Below are positions 1 to 6,218 of a stretch of 8,550 bases of DNA, piece by piece. The notes under the pieces are model-generated. The model searched no databases. It was not told the origin of the DNA and was given only the letters and a program-made list of their open reading frames with translations. The stretch is taken from positions 1-8,550 of the forward strand of contig JAFAVL010000234.1 in NCBI GenBank assembly GCA_019242465.1. The letters run 5' to 3'. Each line of letters begins with the position of its first letter. Position 1 is the stretch's first letter. The translations under genes and the position numbers were made by a program. This DNA comes from Chroococcidiopsidaceae cyanobacterium CP_BM_RX_35 (lineage in GTDB: Bacteria; Cyanobacteriota; Cyanobacteriia; Cyanobacteriales; Chroococcidiopsidaceae).

Positions 1-1
1 T

Positions 2-25
2 TTAAAAGCTTTGGCAGATAGATGA
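2..25 (+). CDS. Possible C-terminal end of the antitoxin gene paired with the Doc toxin (partial)
   Basis: The only way to read into the toxin gene with a stop that touches its start is frame 2. It gives the residues LKALADR and then TGA at 23..25. The TGA shares bases with the toxin ATG at 22..24 (ATGA), the usual translational-coupling arrangement of antitoxin-toxin operons. Frames 1 and 3 stop at 19..21 and 3..5. Only seven codons are visible, so the antitoxin family (Phd, AbrB/MazE-like or other) cannot be named. That this is an antitoxin is inferred from position alone. Confidence 0.35.
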   Translation, partial: LKALADR

Positions 26-411
26 GCTGGTACTGGTTGACCGTCAAGGAAGTTATTACATTGCACAATCGGGTTGTTGAAAGGTATGGGGGGAGTTCAG
101 GGGTATTAAATGTAGGGGCATTAGAGTCAACGCTCAATCGCCCCCAAAACTTAGCTTACTATGAGCCAGAGTCAACTATCTGCGAGTTGGCAGCAGCTTA
201 TGGGCATGGTTTGGTCAAAAATCATTGTTTCCTTGACGGTAACAAAAGAACAGCTTTTACTGTCATGGGTATCTTTCTATTGAGAAACGGATATGAGCTG
301 ACGGCGCCAGAAGTAGAAGCAGTTGAGGTGATGGTTGACCTATCGACAGGCGAACTGTCTCAAGCTGAACTGGCAGTGTGGTTGACGAAACACCTTGAAG
401 TTTTGGAGTAG
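22..411 (+). CDS. doc: Doc-type (death-on-curing) toxin of the Fic/Doc superfamily
   Basis: This 129-residue protein is full length for the family (phage P1 Doc has 126). The Fic/Doc signature is visible as H68-C-F-L-D72-G-N-K-R76, followed by TA. The Lys at position 75, where true Fic AMP-transferases have Gly (HxFx(D/E)GNGR), is the Doc hallmark. In P1 Doc it goes with kinase activity that phosphorylates EF-Tu and halts translation. The N-terminus (residues 6-25, ending in the RYGG motif) and the helical C-terminus also fit Doc. No inhibitory helix is seen in the protein, so neutralisation should come from the antitoxin encoded upstream, whose stop appears to overlap this ATG. There is no clear ribosome binding site, which fits coupling to the upstream gene. 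The target and the activity here are inferred. The gene ends 25 bp from the convergent map gene. Confidence 0.9.
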   Translation: MSWYWLTVKEVITLHNRVVERYGGSSGVLNVGALESTLNRPQNLAYYEPESTICELAAAYGHGLVKNHCFLDGNKRTAFTVMGIFLLRNGYELTAPEVEAVEVMVDLSTGELSQAELAVWLTKHLEVLE

Positions 412-436
412 CAATCAAGGAATGTTGGCCATCCGC

Positions 437-1261
437 CTAGATCTGAGATCGGTCTGTCAAAATCTCATAGCCATTATCTGTAACTAATACCGTATGCTCA
501 AACTGAGCCGATAAAGAGTTATCTACTGTCACTGCTGTCCACCGATCTGGTAGAGTGCGCGTGAACTTGGAACCAGCGTTCAGAATCGGCTCAATTGCTA
601 ACGTCATGCCAGCGCGGAGCTTAACATTTGGCATTTCGCGGGTGCGGAAGTTAAAGACTGAGGGTTCTTCGTGCAGATTGCGCCCGACGCCATGCCCAGT
701 AAAATCCTCTACCACAACGAAGCGGTTTGCTTCCACATGGTCTTGAATGGCACCAGCAATGTCGAGCAGGTAGTTCCCAGCTTTAACTTGCTCAATTCCC
801 TGATAAAGAGCCTCTTCTGCTACCCGAATAAGATGAGCTGCTGCTGGAGTCACCTCGCCTACGGCAATAGTGATACAGGAGTCACCGTGATAGCCTTGCT
901 GATAAGCGCCCGTATCGACTTTTAAGACATCTCCTGCCCGAATCACCTTCCTAGGACTAGGGATGCCATGCACAACCTCGTTGTTAATACTAGAGCAGAT
1001 GGAAGCCGGAAAACCGTGGTAGCCCTTAAAGCTAGGAGTTGCCCCCATCTCGCGGATACGCTTTTCTGCATAAGCATCCAAATCAGCAGTCGTCATTCCG
1101 GGTTGTACCAACTCGGAGATTTCTTTGAGTACCGTTGCCACAATCTTTGCCGATTGCCGCATGATTTCGACTTCCCGGGGAGATTTGATTTCAATTCCTC
1201 GACGTTTTTTGGAACGGGAGGATTGAGCTGGTTGAGAAAGCAAATTGCTAAGAATGTTCAT
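437..1261 (-). CDS. map: Type I methionine aminopeptidase
   Basis: The enzyme removes the initiator methionine from nascent proteins in the cytoplasm. It has 274 residues, with a pita-bread peptidase M24 fold from about residue 23 to the end. All five metal ligands of the family are visible: D116 (VDTG), D127 (HGDSC), H190 (GHGVG), E224 (AIEP) and E255 (FEHT). The substrate-contacting histidines H98 (VHGIP) and H197 (LHEEP) are present too. The first 22 residues form a Ser/Lys/Arg-rich extension before the core, which starts at [13 protein letters not shown] associate the opening MNILSNLLS with cyanobacterial Map proteins, which supports the ATG at 1261 although no Shine-Dalgarno sequence is seen. 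It is the last gene of the minus-strand run and lies 219 bp behind the M16 peptidase gene, so it may have its own promoter. Cyanobacteria commonly carry several map paralogues, so this need not be the only copy. Confidence 0.95.
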   Translation of the reverse strand: MNILSNLLSQPAQSSRSKKRRGIEIKSPREVEIMRQSAKIVATVLKEISELVQPGMTTADLDAYAEKRIREMGATPSFKGYHGFPASICSSINNEVVHGIPSPRKVIRAGDVLKVDTGAYQQGYHGDSCITIAVGEVTPAAAHLIRVAEEALYQGIEQVKAGNYLLDIAGAIQDHVEANRFVVVEDFTGHGVGRNLHEEPSVFNFRTREMPNVKLRAGMTLAIEPILNAGSKFTRTLPDRWTAVTVDNSLSAQFEHTVLVTDNGYEILTDRSQI

Positions 1262-1480
1262 GAAAATTAAAAGTACGACTGGATGTGCTTCCTGCGATCG
1301 CGCAAGTGGAAATTCTACGCTATTGCTCTATAGCGCAATTATCTTGTCTGGGTTAATTCAGAAGTATGCTCTATCTCTAAATTAACCTATCTTTAGCACC
1401 TGTTGCGCTTACCGTTACAGAGATGACAAACGCTAGAGCCCTGGTGCTATTCAGCACACATGATGTTTTCCAATGATGAC
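1262..1480 (-). promoter_or_regulatory. 219-bp gap upstream of map; probable promoter region
   Basis: This gap lies between the M16 stop and the map start, both on the minus strand. Read on the minus strand, two -10-like hexamers stand out: GATAAT (1338..1343) and TAGAAT (1312..1317). Neither has a good -35 at 16-18 bp. The stretch 1319..1339 contains overlapping short inverted repeats (GCTAT/ATAGC and ATTGC/GCAAT). A HIP1 octamer lies at 1294..1301. A 5-bp stem with a 4-nt loop lies at 1444..1457 but has no U-run. Nothing here looks like a gene. Confidence 0.35.
1294..1301. repeat. HIP1 octamer GCGATCGC, first of six in the window
   Basis: The highly iterated palindrome GCGATCGC also occurs at 1895..1902, 4507..4514, 4826..4833, 8023..8030 and 8535..8542. 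Six copies in 8.55 kb is far above the one per 65 kb expected by chance for an octamer. This abundance is a known hallmark of many cyanobacterial genomes and is the main lineage clue here. Five of the six lie inside coding regions. Confidence 0.9.
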
Positions 1481-4369
1481 TTACTTTTTGCCTTGCTCTG
1501 CTAAACCAGGTGGTCCTACAGTCACAATCACTAAATTGTTTGGTCGGAGCAGCTCTTGATTTCCCTGATTGACCTGGGCAAGGGTGACAGAATTGATTTG
1601 TTGGGGAAATTGCCGCAGTTCATCTATTCCTAACCCATTGACTTGATTCATCAAAGTGATGCTAGCTATATTGTCTGGGCTTGCCAAAGAAACAATATAG
1701 TCGCTGACAATTGAGCGTTTAGCTGCCTCCACATCAGCCATGGTTACACCTTGTTGGTGGATTTGCTTGAGTAGGGTAATGGTGCTAGAAATTGCCCGTT
1801 GAGCATCGTCTGGAGCTGTCTGCATCTCAATCAGGAATGGACCAGCGTGTCGTCCAGCCTGGAAGGAGCTATAGATGCCATAGGTTAAACCCAAGCGATC
1901 GCGAATTTCAGTTCCTAACCGACTAGCCAACGTATTGCCACCTACAATCTGATTCAGCACCACTGCAGCATAGTAGCGTGGGTCTTTGCGGTCAATTCCC
2001 CTGTACCCCATGAAAGTGACAGACTCAGTTTTACCAGGGAGGACAGGTTGGAGGTGAACAGTTTTAGCAGGCAGCGGCACAGGCGGATAATTCAATTGCG
2101 GTGATTGACCACTAGCTTGCCACTTGCCTAGTTGCTGCTCGAGTAGCGATTGAACTTGGTTAGGCTCAAAATCTCCCAAGAGAGTTATCACTGTGTTTTC
2201 CGGTTGATAATGCTCTTGGTAAAACTGCACCAAATCGGCACGCCTAATATTCTGCACGCTGGCAGCTGTCGGGAAGGTGTGGAACGGATGAGTATCTGGA
2301 TAGACCGTTTGTTGAAATGTTCGTTGTGCCAAGACTGAAGGGGTATCCAGTTGCACCTGTAGGGCAGTCAGGGCGCGTTGCTGGCTCAGTTGAAACTCAT
2401 TGGCTGGAAAGGTGGCATTTTGCAGCACATCGTCCAGCACTTGCACAAGGACAGGTAAATCCGCTGCCAAAGCATAGCCAGCAATATTTACTCCCTCACG
2501 ACTGGCACCAAATGAGAGATCTGCACCTCTATTTGCTAGAGTTTGAGCAATAGCTAAGGCATCCTTGGTTTTAGTTCCATTCATTAGGTTTTCTGCTGTC
2601 AGACTGGCAAGCCCGGCTTTAGCATCAGAGTCAAAAGCGGTTCCAGCCTGGACATAACCAGCGAGCGTTACAGTCGGGTTACTGTGGTCTGGTAACAGCA
2701 AAACTTTTAGCCCATTTGCCAGACTTAACTGCTTTGGTAGCTCCTGAAAGCTAGTAGACACTGTTGCCGCTCCCACGGGTGGGAGATACTTTGCTACCTC
2801 AGCTGGATTGACTGGTGGACCAAGATTGAAGTGTTCTGCGGTTTGCGTTGCACCTGCTGCCCCAGTCGGTTTACCTGCCACTGCGGTTGGCTCAAATAGG
2901 CCAACTGTGCGTGAGGCGGGTGATAAATATTGCTTTGCCACTCGCTGGACTTCCGCAGCAGTTACCTGATTGACGGCTGCCAGGTATCTGTCTGTGTAAC
3001 GATAGTCTCCAGCAACTGTTTGGTCATTCGCTAGCCGTGTTGCCTGACTAGTCACATCGCGATCTTGCAAAATCAAAGCACTGCGTAACTCCGTCTTGGC
3101 TCTGTTCAGCTCTGCTGTTGTTACACCTTTGTTCTGTAGCTCGGCAACCGTTTGGTTTAGTACTTGCTCAATTTCTGCCAAACTTTTACCAGGCGCGGCA
3201 GTTGCCGACAGTTCGTACCAGCCGCCAGCAATCAAGTTCTGTGTCCCCCCCCCGAAATCACTAGCTAACCCTGATTGCACCAGCGATTGATAGAGTCGAG
3301 AACTTCGCCCCCCTGTGAGAATGTAGTCCATCACGTCCAGTATTGGTACATCCGGATTATTGACAGACGGCAGTGGATACACTTGCTGTAGCAATGGCGC
3401 ACTTCCTGGCTGTCGCAATACGATTGGTGCCTTAGCGGCAGATGATGCAGGTATCACCTGCTGGTTATGAGAAGACGGAGGAATTTCTGTTCCCCGATTA
3501 GGTACCTTACCAAAAATCTCTTTGACTGCTGCTAGGGTTGGCTCTGTCTGAAAATCCCCCACGATCGCTAAAGTCGCATTGTTGGGGCTATAGTAGGTTT
3601 TATAGTATTTTTGTACTTCAGCAGGCGTAAATTTTTCTACATCCGACTTAGTGCCTCCCACTGGCAGACCATAAGGTTGATTCGGAAATGCAGCACGCAT
3701 CACTGCGCGATCTAATCGATAGCTAGGATTATTCTCATACCCTTGTAATTCAGAGATGACCACTCGCTTTTCGCTTGCCAGTTGACTCGGTCCAAGCACA
3801 GAGTTGTGCATCCGGTCAGCCTCTAGTGTCAGCACCGCCTGCAGCTTGTTGCGCTCTACAGTATCGAAGTAAGCAGTTTCATCATAGCTAGTGAAGGCAT
3901 TAGAATCACTGCCTAGCGCGTTAAACAGACGACCATATTGGATTGGGCGGTCTGTTGTGCCTTTAAACATCAAGTGTTCTAACTGGTGAGCAATACCATT
4001 TAAGCCGGGAGCTTCATTACGCGATCCTACCCGATACCACACCTGCACGCTCACGACTGGAGCAGTATGCACTTCCTTAGTCAAGACAGTCAGACCATTT
4101 TCCAGCACAGTTTTGCGAACGCCCTCGGTTACAGATAGCGTCTCTGAGGTAACTGCTTGTGAGGACGTAGCAGCCACCTGAGCTTGCGCTCTTGAGTCGA
4201 GGCGGTTGGGGTCGGTCGCACCGACCCCTCTATGCGCCGTGCTGGAGCTACCTCCAGCGAACCCTTGAGTAGCAACCATCTTGCCACTAAACAACAGTGT
4301 CGCACTCAGGCAGATGCCAAACAGTAGCAACAGAAAACGATATCGACGTAGCAAGGAAGACACAGACAT
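1481..4369 (-). CDS. Exported M16 (insulinase/pitrilysin-type) zinc metallopeptidase with two homologous halves
   Basis: This 962-residue protein contains two tandem M16 modules. Residues 8-30 carry basic residues followed by a hydrophobic run (FLLLLFGICLSATLLF), so it has a signal peptide or membrane anchor and should act in the periplasm. A Ser/Ala/Gln-rich linker (about 32-80) follows. The first module (about 85-495) has the catalytic inverted zinc motif H128-Q-L-E131-H132 and the distal ligand E207 (VISEL). A Gly/Ala/Pro-rich hinge (about 496-535) leads to the second module (about 545-955). There the aligned positions are S589, A592 and E593, so it cannot bind zinc; it keeps the substrate-side motif RLGTEIRDRLGLTYG (817-831). 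One active and one inactive half is the standard M16 clamshell arrangement, encoded here as a single chain. Likely role: degradation of exported peptides or processing; the substrate is unknown. It resembles PqqL and other bacterial 'insulinase family' proteins. The start is the ATG at 4369, with no Shine-Dalgarno sequence but a possible -10 just upstream. Confidence 0.92.
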   Translation of the reverse strand: MSVSSLLRRYRFLLLLFGICLSATLLFSGKMVATQGFAGGSSSTAHRGVGATDPNRLDSRAQAQVAATSSQAVTSETLSVTEGVRKTVLENGLTVLTKEVHTAPVVSVQVWYRVGSRNEAPGLNGIAHQLEHLMFKGTTDRPIQYGRLFNALGSDSNAFTSYDETAYFDTVERNKLQAVLTLEADRMHNSVLGPSQLASEKRVVISELQGYENNPSYRLDRAVMRAAFPNQPYGLPVGGTKSDVEKFTPAEVQKYYKTYYSPNNATLAIVGDFQTEPTLAAVKEIFGKVPNRGTEIPPSSHNQQVIPASSAAKAPIVLRQPGSAPLLQQVYPLPSVNNPDVPILDVMDYILTGGRSSRLYQSLVQSGLASDFGGGTQNLIAGGWYELSATAAPGKSLAEIEQVLNQTVAELQNKGVTTAELNRAKTELRSALILQDRDVTSQATRLANDQTVAGDYRYTDRYLAAVNQVTAAEVQRVAKQYLSPASRTVGLFEPTAVAGKPTGAAGATQTAEHFNLGPPVNPAEVAKYLPPVGAATVSTSFQELPKQLSLANGLKVLLLPDHSNPTVTLAGYVQAGTAFDSDAKAGLASLTAENLMNGTKTKDALAIAQTLANRGADLSFGASREGVNIAGYALAADLPVLVQVLDDVLQNATFPANEFQLSQQRALTALQVQLDTPSVLAQRTFQQTVYPDTHPFHTFPTAASVQNIRRADLVQFYQEHYQPENTVITLLGDFEPNQVQSLLEQQLGKWQASGQSPQLNYPPVPLPAKTVHLQPVLPGKTESVTFMGYRGIDRKDPRYYAAVVLNQIVGGNTLASRLGTEIRDRLGLTYGIYSSFQAGRHAGPFLIEMQTAPDDAQRAISSTITLLKQIHQQGVTMADVEAAKRSIVSDYIVSLASPDNIASITLMNQVNGLGIDELRQFPQQINSVTLAQVNQGNQELLRPNNLVIVTVGPPGLAEQGKK
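3245..3253. repeat. Nine-base C/G homopolymer inside the M16 gene
   Basis: The plus strand has nine consecutive C, read as GGG GGG GGG (Gly373-Gly375) in the M16 peptidase gene. Tracts of this length are prone to replication slippage. A one-base change would frameshift the protein about 40 percent of the way along, after the active-site motif. Conserved flanks in frame show that the version present here is intact. Confidence 0.8.
4208..4228. repeat. Perfect 9-bp-stem palindrome in frame within the M16 linker
   Basis: GGGGTCGGT, a three-base centre CGC, and ACCGACCCC form a perfect inverted repeat. On the coding strand it is translated as residues 48-54 (GVGATDP) between the signal sequence and the first peptidase module. 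The GC-rich palindrome does not match surrounding base use. In general form it resembles the dispersed short palindromic repeats of many cyanobacterial genomes; that likeness is from memory and cannot be tested here, as no second copy is in the window. Confidence 0.65.
4241..4258. repeat. Second perfect hairpin, adjacent to the 4208..4228 palindrome
   Basis: GCTGGAG and CTCCAGC form a perfect 7-bp stem around the loop CTAC. It encodes residues 38-43 (AGGSSS) of the M16 protein. It is separated from the larger palindrome by 12 bp, so the two could be arms of one inserted repeat element of about 50 bp spanning 4208..4258. Confidence 0.55.
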
Positions 4370-4395
4370 GAATTTTGTGACAAACAGTGGATTTG

Positions 4396-4401
4396 ACTAT
4401 A
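4396..4401 (-). promoter_or_regulatory. Possible -10 element for the M16 gene
   Basis: On the minus strand this reads TATAGT, five of six matches to the sigma-70 consensus, about 26 bp before the M16 ATG and in the 62-bp gap behind the VOC gene. No good -35 is found at 16-18 bp, so the call is weak. It suggests the M16 gene could be transcribed independently of the operon upstream. Confidence 0.25.
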
Positions 4402-4431
4402 AAAATCTTAACCGAACCCTGATATTCTGTT

Positions 4432-4872
4432 CTACTCAGGATTTAAAACTCGAATAAACTCAAGCGGTAGACCATCAGCATCGGCGATAAAAGCAACCTC
4501 ATAGACGCGATCGCCAATTTGTTGCTGCGTTGGCTCTAACAGCACCTTCAGTGGCTGGAGCTGTTCTGGTTGAGCCGCAGACGTCTCGAGAAAGCGTGCC
4601 TGCAATGCCGTCAACCAACTGGGCAAATCTGTTGCTTGAGCGGTGATGTCAAACGACAAATGGTAGTAGCCAACATAATGCTCATCCCCAAAAGCATCTG
4701 GGGCGGGGTGCGGTTGGGGGATTTGGAGTAACTCAATTCGTCCACCTAGTCCTTCCATCCAGCAAGCTAAGGTGTAGCCAGTGGTAAAGCGTTCGCAAAC
4801 CCGAAATCCTAGCTGTTCGTAGAACGCGATCGCGCGATGAATATCCGCAGTCCGGATTGAAGCGTGATGCAT
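4432..4872 (-). CDS. VOC-superfamily metalloenzyme, glyoxalase I-like
   Basis: This 146-residue protein has the two beta-alpha-beta-beta-beta modules of the vicinal oxygen chelate fold. Aligning by eye with E. coli GloA, all four metal-ligand positions are filled: H3 (HASIRTADIHRAIAFY), E47 (RIELL), H71 (YYHLSF) and E138 (LEFIR). It should therefore bind a divalent metal. The sequence between the ligands (TGYTLACWMEGLGGRIELL) is not typical of canonical GloA, so lactoylglutathione lyase activity is only one possibility; substrate unknown. The start ATG at 4872 puts H3 at the expected ligand position. It follows the TIGR02652 stop by 10 bp. A weak AGG (GAGTAGG) overlapping that stop lies 9 nt before the ATG, which suggests coupled translation in a two-gene operon. 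Confidence 0.85.
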   Translation of the reverse strand: MHHASIRTADIHRAIAFYEQLGFRVCERFTTGYTLACWMEGLGGRIELLQIPQPHPAPDAFGDEHYVGYYHLSFDITAQATDLPSWLTALQARFLETSAAQPEQLQPLKVLLEPTQQQIGDRVYEVAFIADADGLPLEFIRVLNPE

Positions 4873-4882
4873 CTACCTATAC

Positions 4883-5392
4883 CTACTCAAACAACCGAAA
4901 ATAGGGGTACCGGACTGGAACGCCAGGCTCTTTTTCCAGGTCGAAATTGATCACATCCCAGCACGGTTCCTCTTGGGACTCAGGACTAAATTCTACTGGT
5001 AAACCGTACAGACGCGGTCGAGTCGGCTCTGACTGCCCACGCCACGGCGCACTGCGCTCTAGGTAGCCACTAATTAATTCCTGATAGCGACGGGCAATGA
5101 TTACGCGAGTGGCTCGATAGCCTTGGGTGTAGAGCCGGTCTAGCGCCTCATGGATTTCAAATCGAATCCCATCTGGATGGGTATGTTGCCGATACCATTG
5201 ATTATTCCAGCGTCGCCAGTGGCGTCCTGACTGGAGATGTAGCAGCTCTTCAGTTTTCGGGTCGGCTTCAAAGGCACCATGACGCGGACACAGATAAGTG
5301 TCCGTCAACGTCAGTGCCGGAATAGTTTGGCGGCAGTGAGGGCACTGAATTTCTGGGCCAAAAATTGGGTACTGCAAGCCTGGATTCATCAT
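4883..5392 (-). CDS. TIGR02652-family conserved cyanobacterial protein with a zinc-ribbon-like N-terminus
   Basis: I recognise this as the uncharacterised, cyanobacteria-restricted TIGR02652 family. From the ATG at 5392 it has 169 residues. An N-terminal CPHC motif (residues 17-20) and a second CPRH motif (residues 35-38) could make a Cys3His zinc ribbon. The rest is polar and rich in aromatic and Arg residues (HWRRWNNQWYRQH), ends in the conserved-looking VPVRYPYFRLFE, and has no membrane segment. The frame is also open upstream to a GTG at 5428, giving 181 residues. I prefer the tandem ATG at 5392/5389 because the family, as I recall it, begins MMNPGLQYPIFGPEIQCPHC. Neither start has a good ribosome binding site. 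The gene leads the operon with the VOC enzyme 10 bp downstream and is divergent from the carbonic anhydrase homologue. Function unknown; the zinc ribbon suggests nucleic-acid or protein binding, but that is speculation. Confidence 0.85.
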   Translation of the reverse strand: MMNPGLQYPIFGPEIQCPHCRQTIPALTLTDTYLCPRHGAFEADPKTEELLHLQSGRHWRRWNNQWYRQHTHPDGIRFEIHEALDRLYTQGYRATRVIIARRYQELISGYLERSAPWRGQSEPTRPRLYGLPVEFSPESQEEPCWDVINFDLEKEPGVPVRYPYFRLFE

Positions 5393-5663
5393 GAAGGGCG
5401 GACGACCATATTTTCTTAGCACCAGCACCAGTTGTTCTTTGACACTCCTGCATCTTTAAGCAGCTGAGGATTCTTAGAACCACAAGCTGCCTCAAAATCA
5501 GGTTTCAGAGAGTGATATCCTGGTTTTGCAGTCTTGCCACCGACCCTTGAAGCGTTTAGTAACTCAACGCAGTTGCTGGAGTCAGTTCCGCGAGCTTACT
5601 TTGAGCAAGCCCAAGGTTTGGAGTTTTGACTGTATTCCTGGCTATCCTATCCAATATACTACC
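5393..5663. promoter_or_regulatory. Divergent promoter region between the TIGR02652 gene and the carbonic anhydrase homologue
   Basis: The two flanking genes point away from each other, so both promoters should lie here. On the plus strand TTGACT (5626..5631) lies 16 bp before TATCCA (5648..5653) and 23 bp before TATACT (5655..5660), neither a strong promoter. On the minus strand TTGAGG and TAAGAA near 5472..5496 are spaced too closely. A GGAG sequence near 5445..5448 on the minus strand is too far from either start of the TIGR02652 gene to act as its Shine-Dalgarno. The plus-strand frame stays open through here from an ATG at 5526, but those 46 codons look non-coding. No RNA gene or repeat is seen. 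Confidence 0.4.
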
Positions 5664-6218
5664 GTGTCTAACTACTGGCCTCCACCCGACCTTTCTCTTG
5701 CCGCCTTTGTCGCGGAGAACGCAGTTGTCATTGGCTGGGTCAAGCTGGCTGCTGGAGCTAGCGTCTGGTACGGAGCGGTTTTGCGCGGTGATGTAGAGCG
5801 AATTGAAATTGGAGAATGCACAAATATTCAGGATGGGGCAATTCTACACGGCGATCCTGGTCAACCAACGATTTTGGCTGACTACGTGACAGTAGGTCAT
5901 CGCGCTGTCGTGCATTCGGCTCATATTGAGCGGGGCAGTTTGATTGGGATTGGGGCAGTGGTGCTAGATGGAGTCCGGGTGGGAGCTAGTAGCATTATTG
6001 GTGCTGGGGCAATAGTCAACAAAGATGTGCCATCGCGCTCACTTGTTGTGGGAGTGCCTGCTAAGCGGCTGCGCGAGGTTTCAGACGCAGAAGCTGCAGA
6101 CTTACTTGAACATGCCCGTCGTTACAAAAAGTTAGCTTTGGTTCACGCTGGCAAGGGCACAGAATTGGGATTTTCTATCAATAAACCGTACTCTAACCCC
6201 TCCACCACTGCTTGGTAA
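5664..6218 (+). CDS. Gamma-class carbonic anhydrase family protein (left-handed beta-helix)
   Basis: From the GTG at 5664 this is a 184-residue hexapeptide-repeat protein. Residues about 12-135 show the [LIV]-G-X4 periodicity of a left-handed parallel beta-helix, and a C-terminal alpha-helix (140-160) follows. The three zinc histidines of gamma carbonic anhydrases are visible as H62 (LHGD), H79 (VGH) and H84 (VVH), with the partner residues R41, D43 and Q56. It lacks the RuBisCO small-subunit-like repeats of CcmM, so it is a stand-alone CamH/YrdA-type protein, not the carboxysome scaffold. Many such proteins have no detectable carbonic anhydrase activity; a role in bicarbonate supply is possible but inferred. 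An ATG at 5526 would add 46 residues with Cys, Trp and basic residues and no helix pattern; homologues start near the SNYWPPPDLS segment, so I chose the GTG. The last 76 bp overlap the end of the convergent citramalate synthase gene. Confidence 0.88.
   Translation: MSNYWPPPDLSLAAFVAENAVVIGWVKLAAGASVWYGAVLRGDVERIEIGECTNIQDGAILHGDPGQPTILADYVTVGHRAVVHSAHIERGSLIGIGAVVLDGVRVGASSIIGAGAIVNKDVPSRSLVVGVPAKRLREVSDAEAADLLEHARRYKKLALVHAGKGTELGFSINKPYSNPSTTAW

Noticed and set aside
412..436. A bidirectional terminator between the doc and map genes
   Set aside because: Only 25 bp separate the convergent stops, and I find no stem longer than 4 bp with a T-run.
555..1270. Three open frames on the plus strand opposite map (555..746, 671..925, 968..1270)
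   Set aside because: They lie antisense to a well-supported enzyme gene, have no recognisable domain and share its codon periodicity in the wrong frame.
1444..1457. GTGCT-ATTC-AGCAC hairpin downstream of the M16 stop as an intrinsic terminator
   Set aside because: Only a 5-bp stem with moderate GC content, and no U-run follows on the minus strand.
2150..3290. Plus-strand open frames opposite the M16 gene (2150..2338, 2317..2553, 3096..3290)
   Set aside because: Antisense shadows of a conserved protease, with compositions that do not resemble proteins of this genome.
4310..4312. Cys20 of the M16 protein as a lipoprotein lipidation site
   Set aside because: The residues before it (F-G-I-C) do not fit the L-[AS]-[GA]-C lipobox, so a plain signal peptide or anchor is more likely.
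5268..5495. 75-residue minus-strand frame overlapping the TIGR02652 start
   Set aside because: It overlaps the zinc-ribbon coding region in another frame, and its sequence matches nothing recognisable. The TIGR02652 frame explains the region.
5664..6218. CcmM carboxysome protein
   Set aside because: The beta-helix matches, but there are no RuBisCO small-subunit-like repeats after it, and no other carboxysome genes are nearby.
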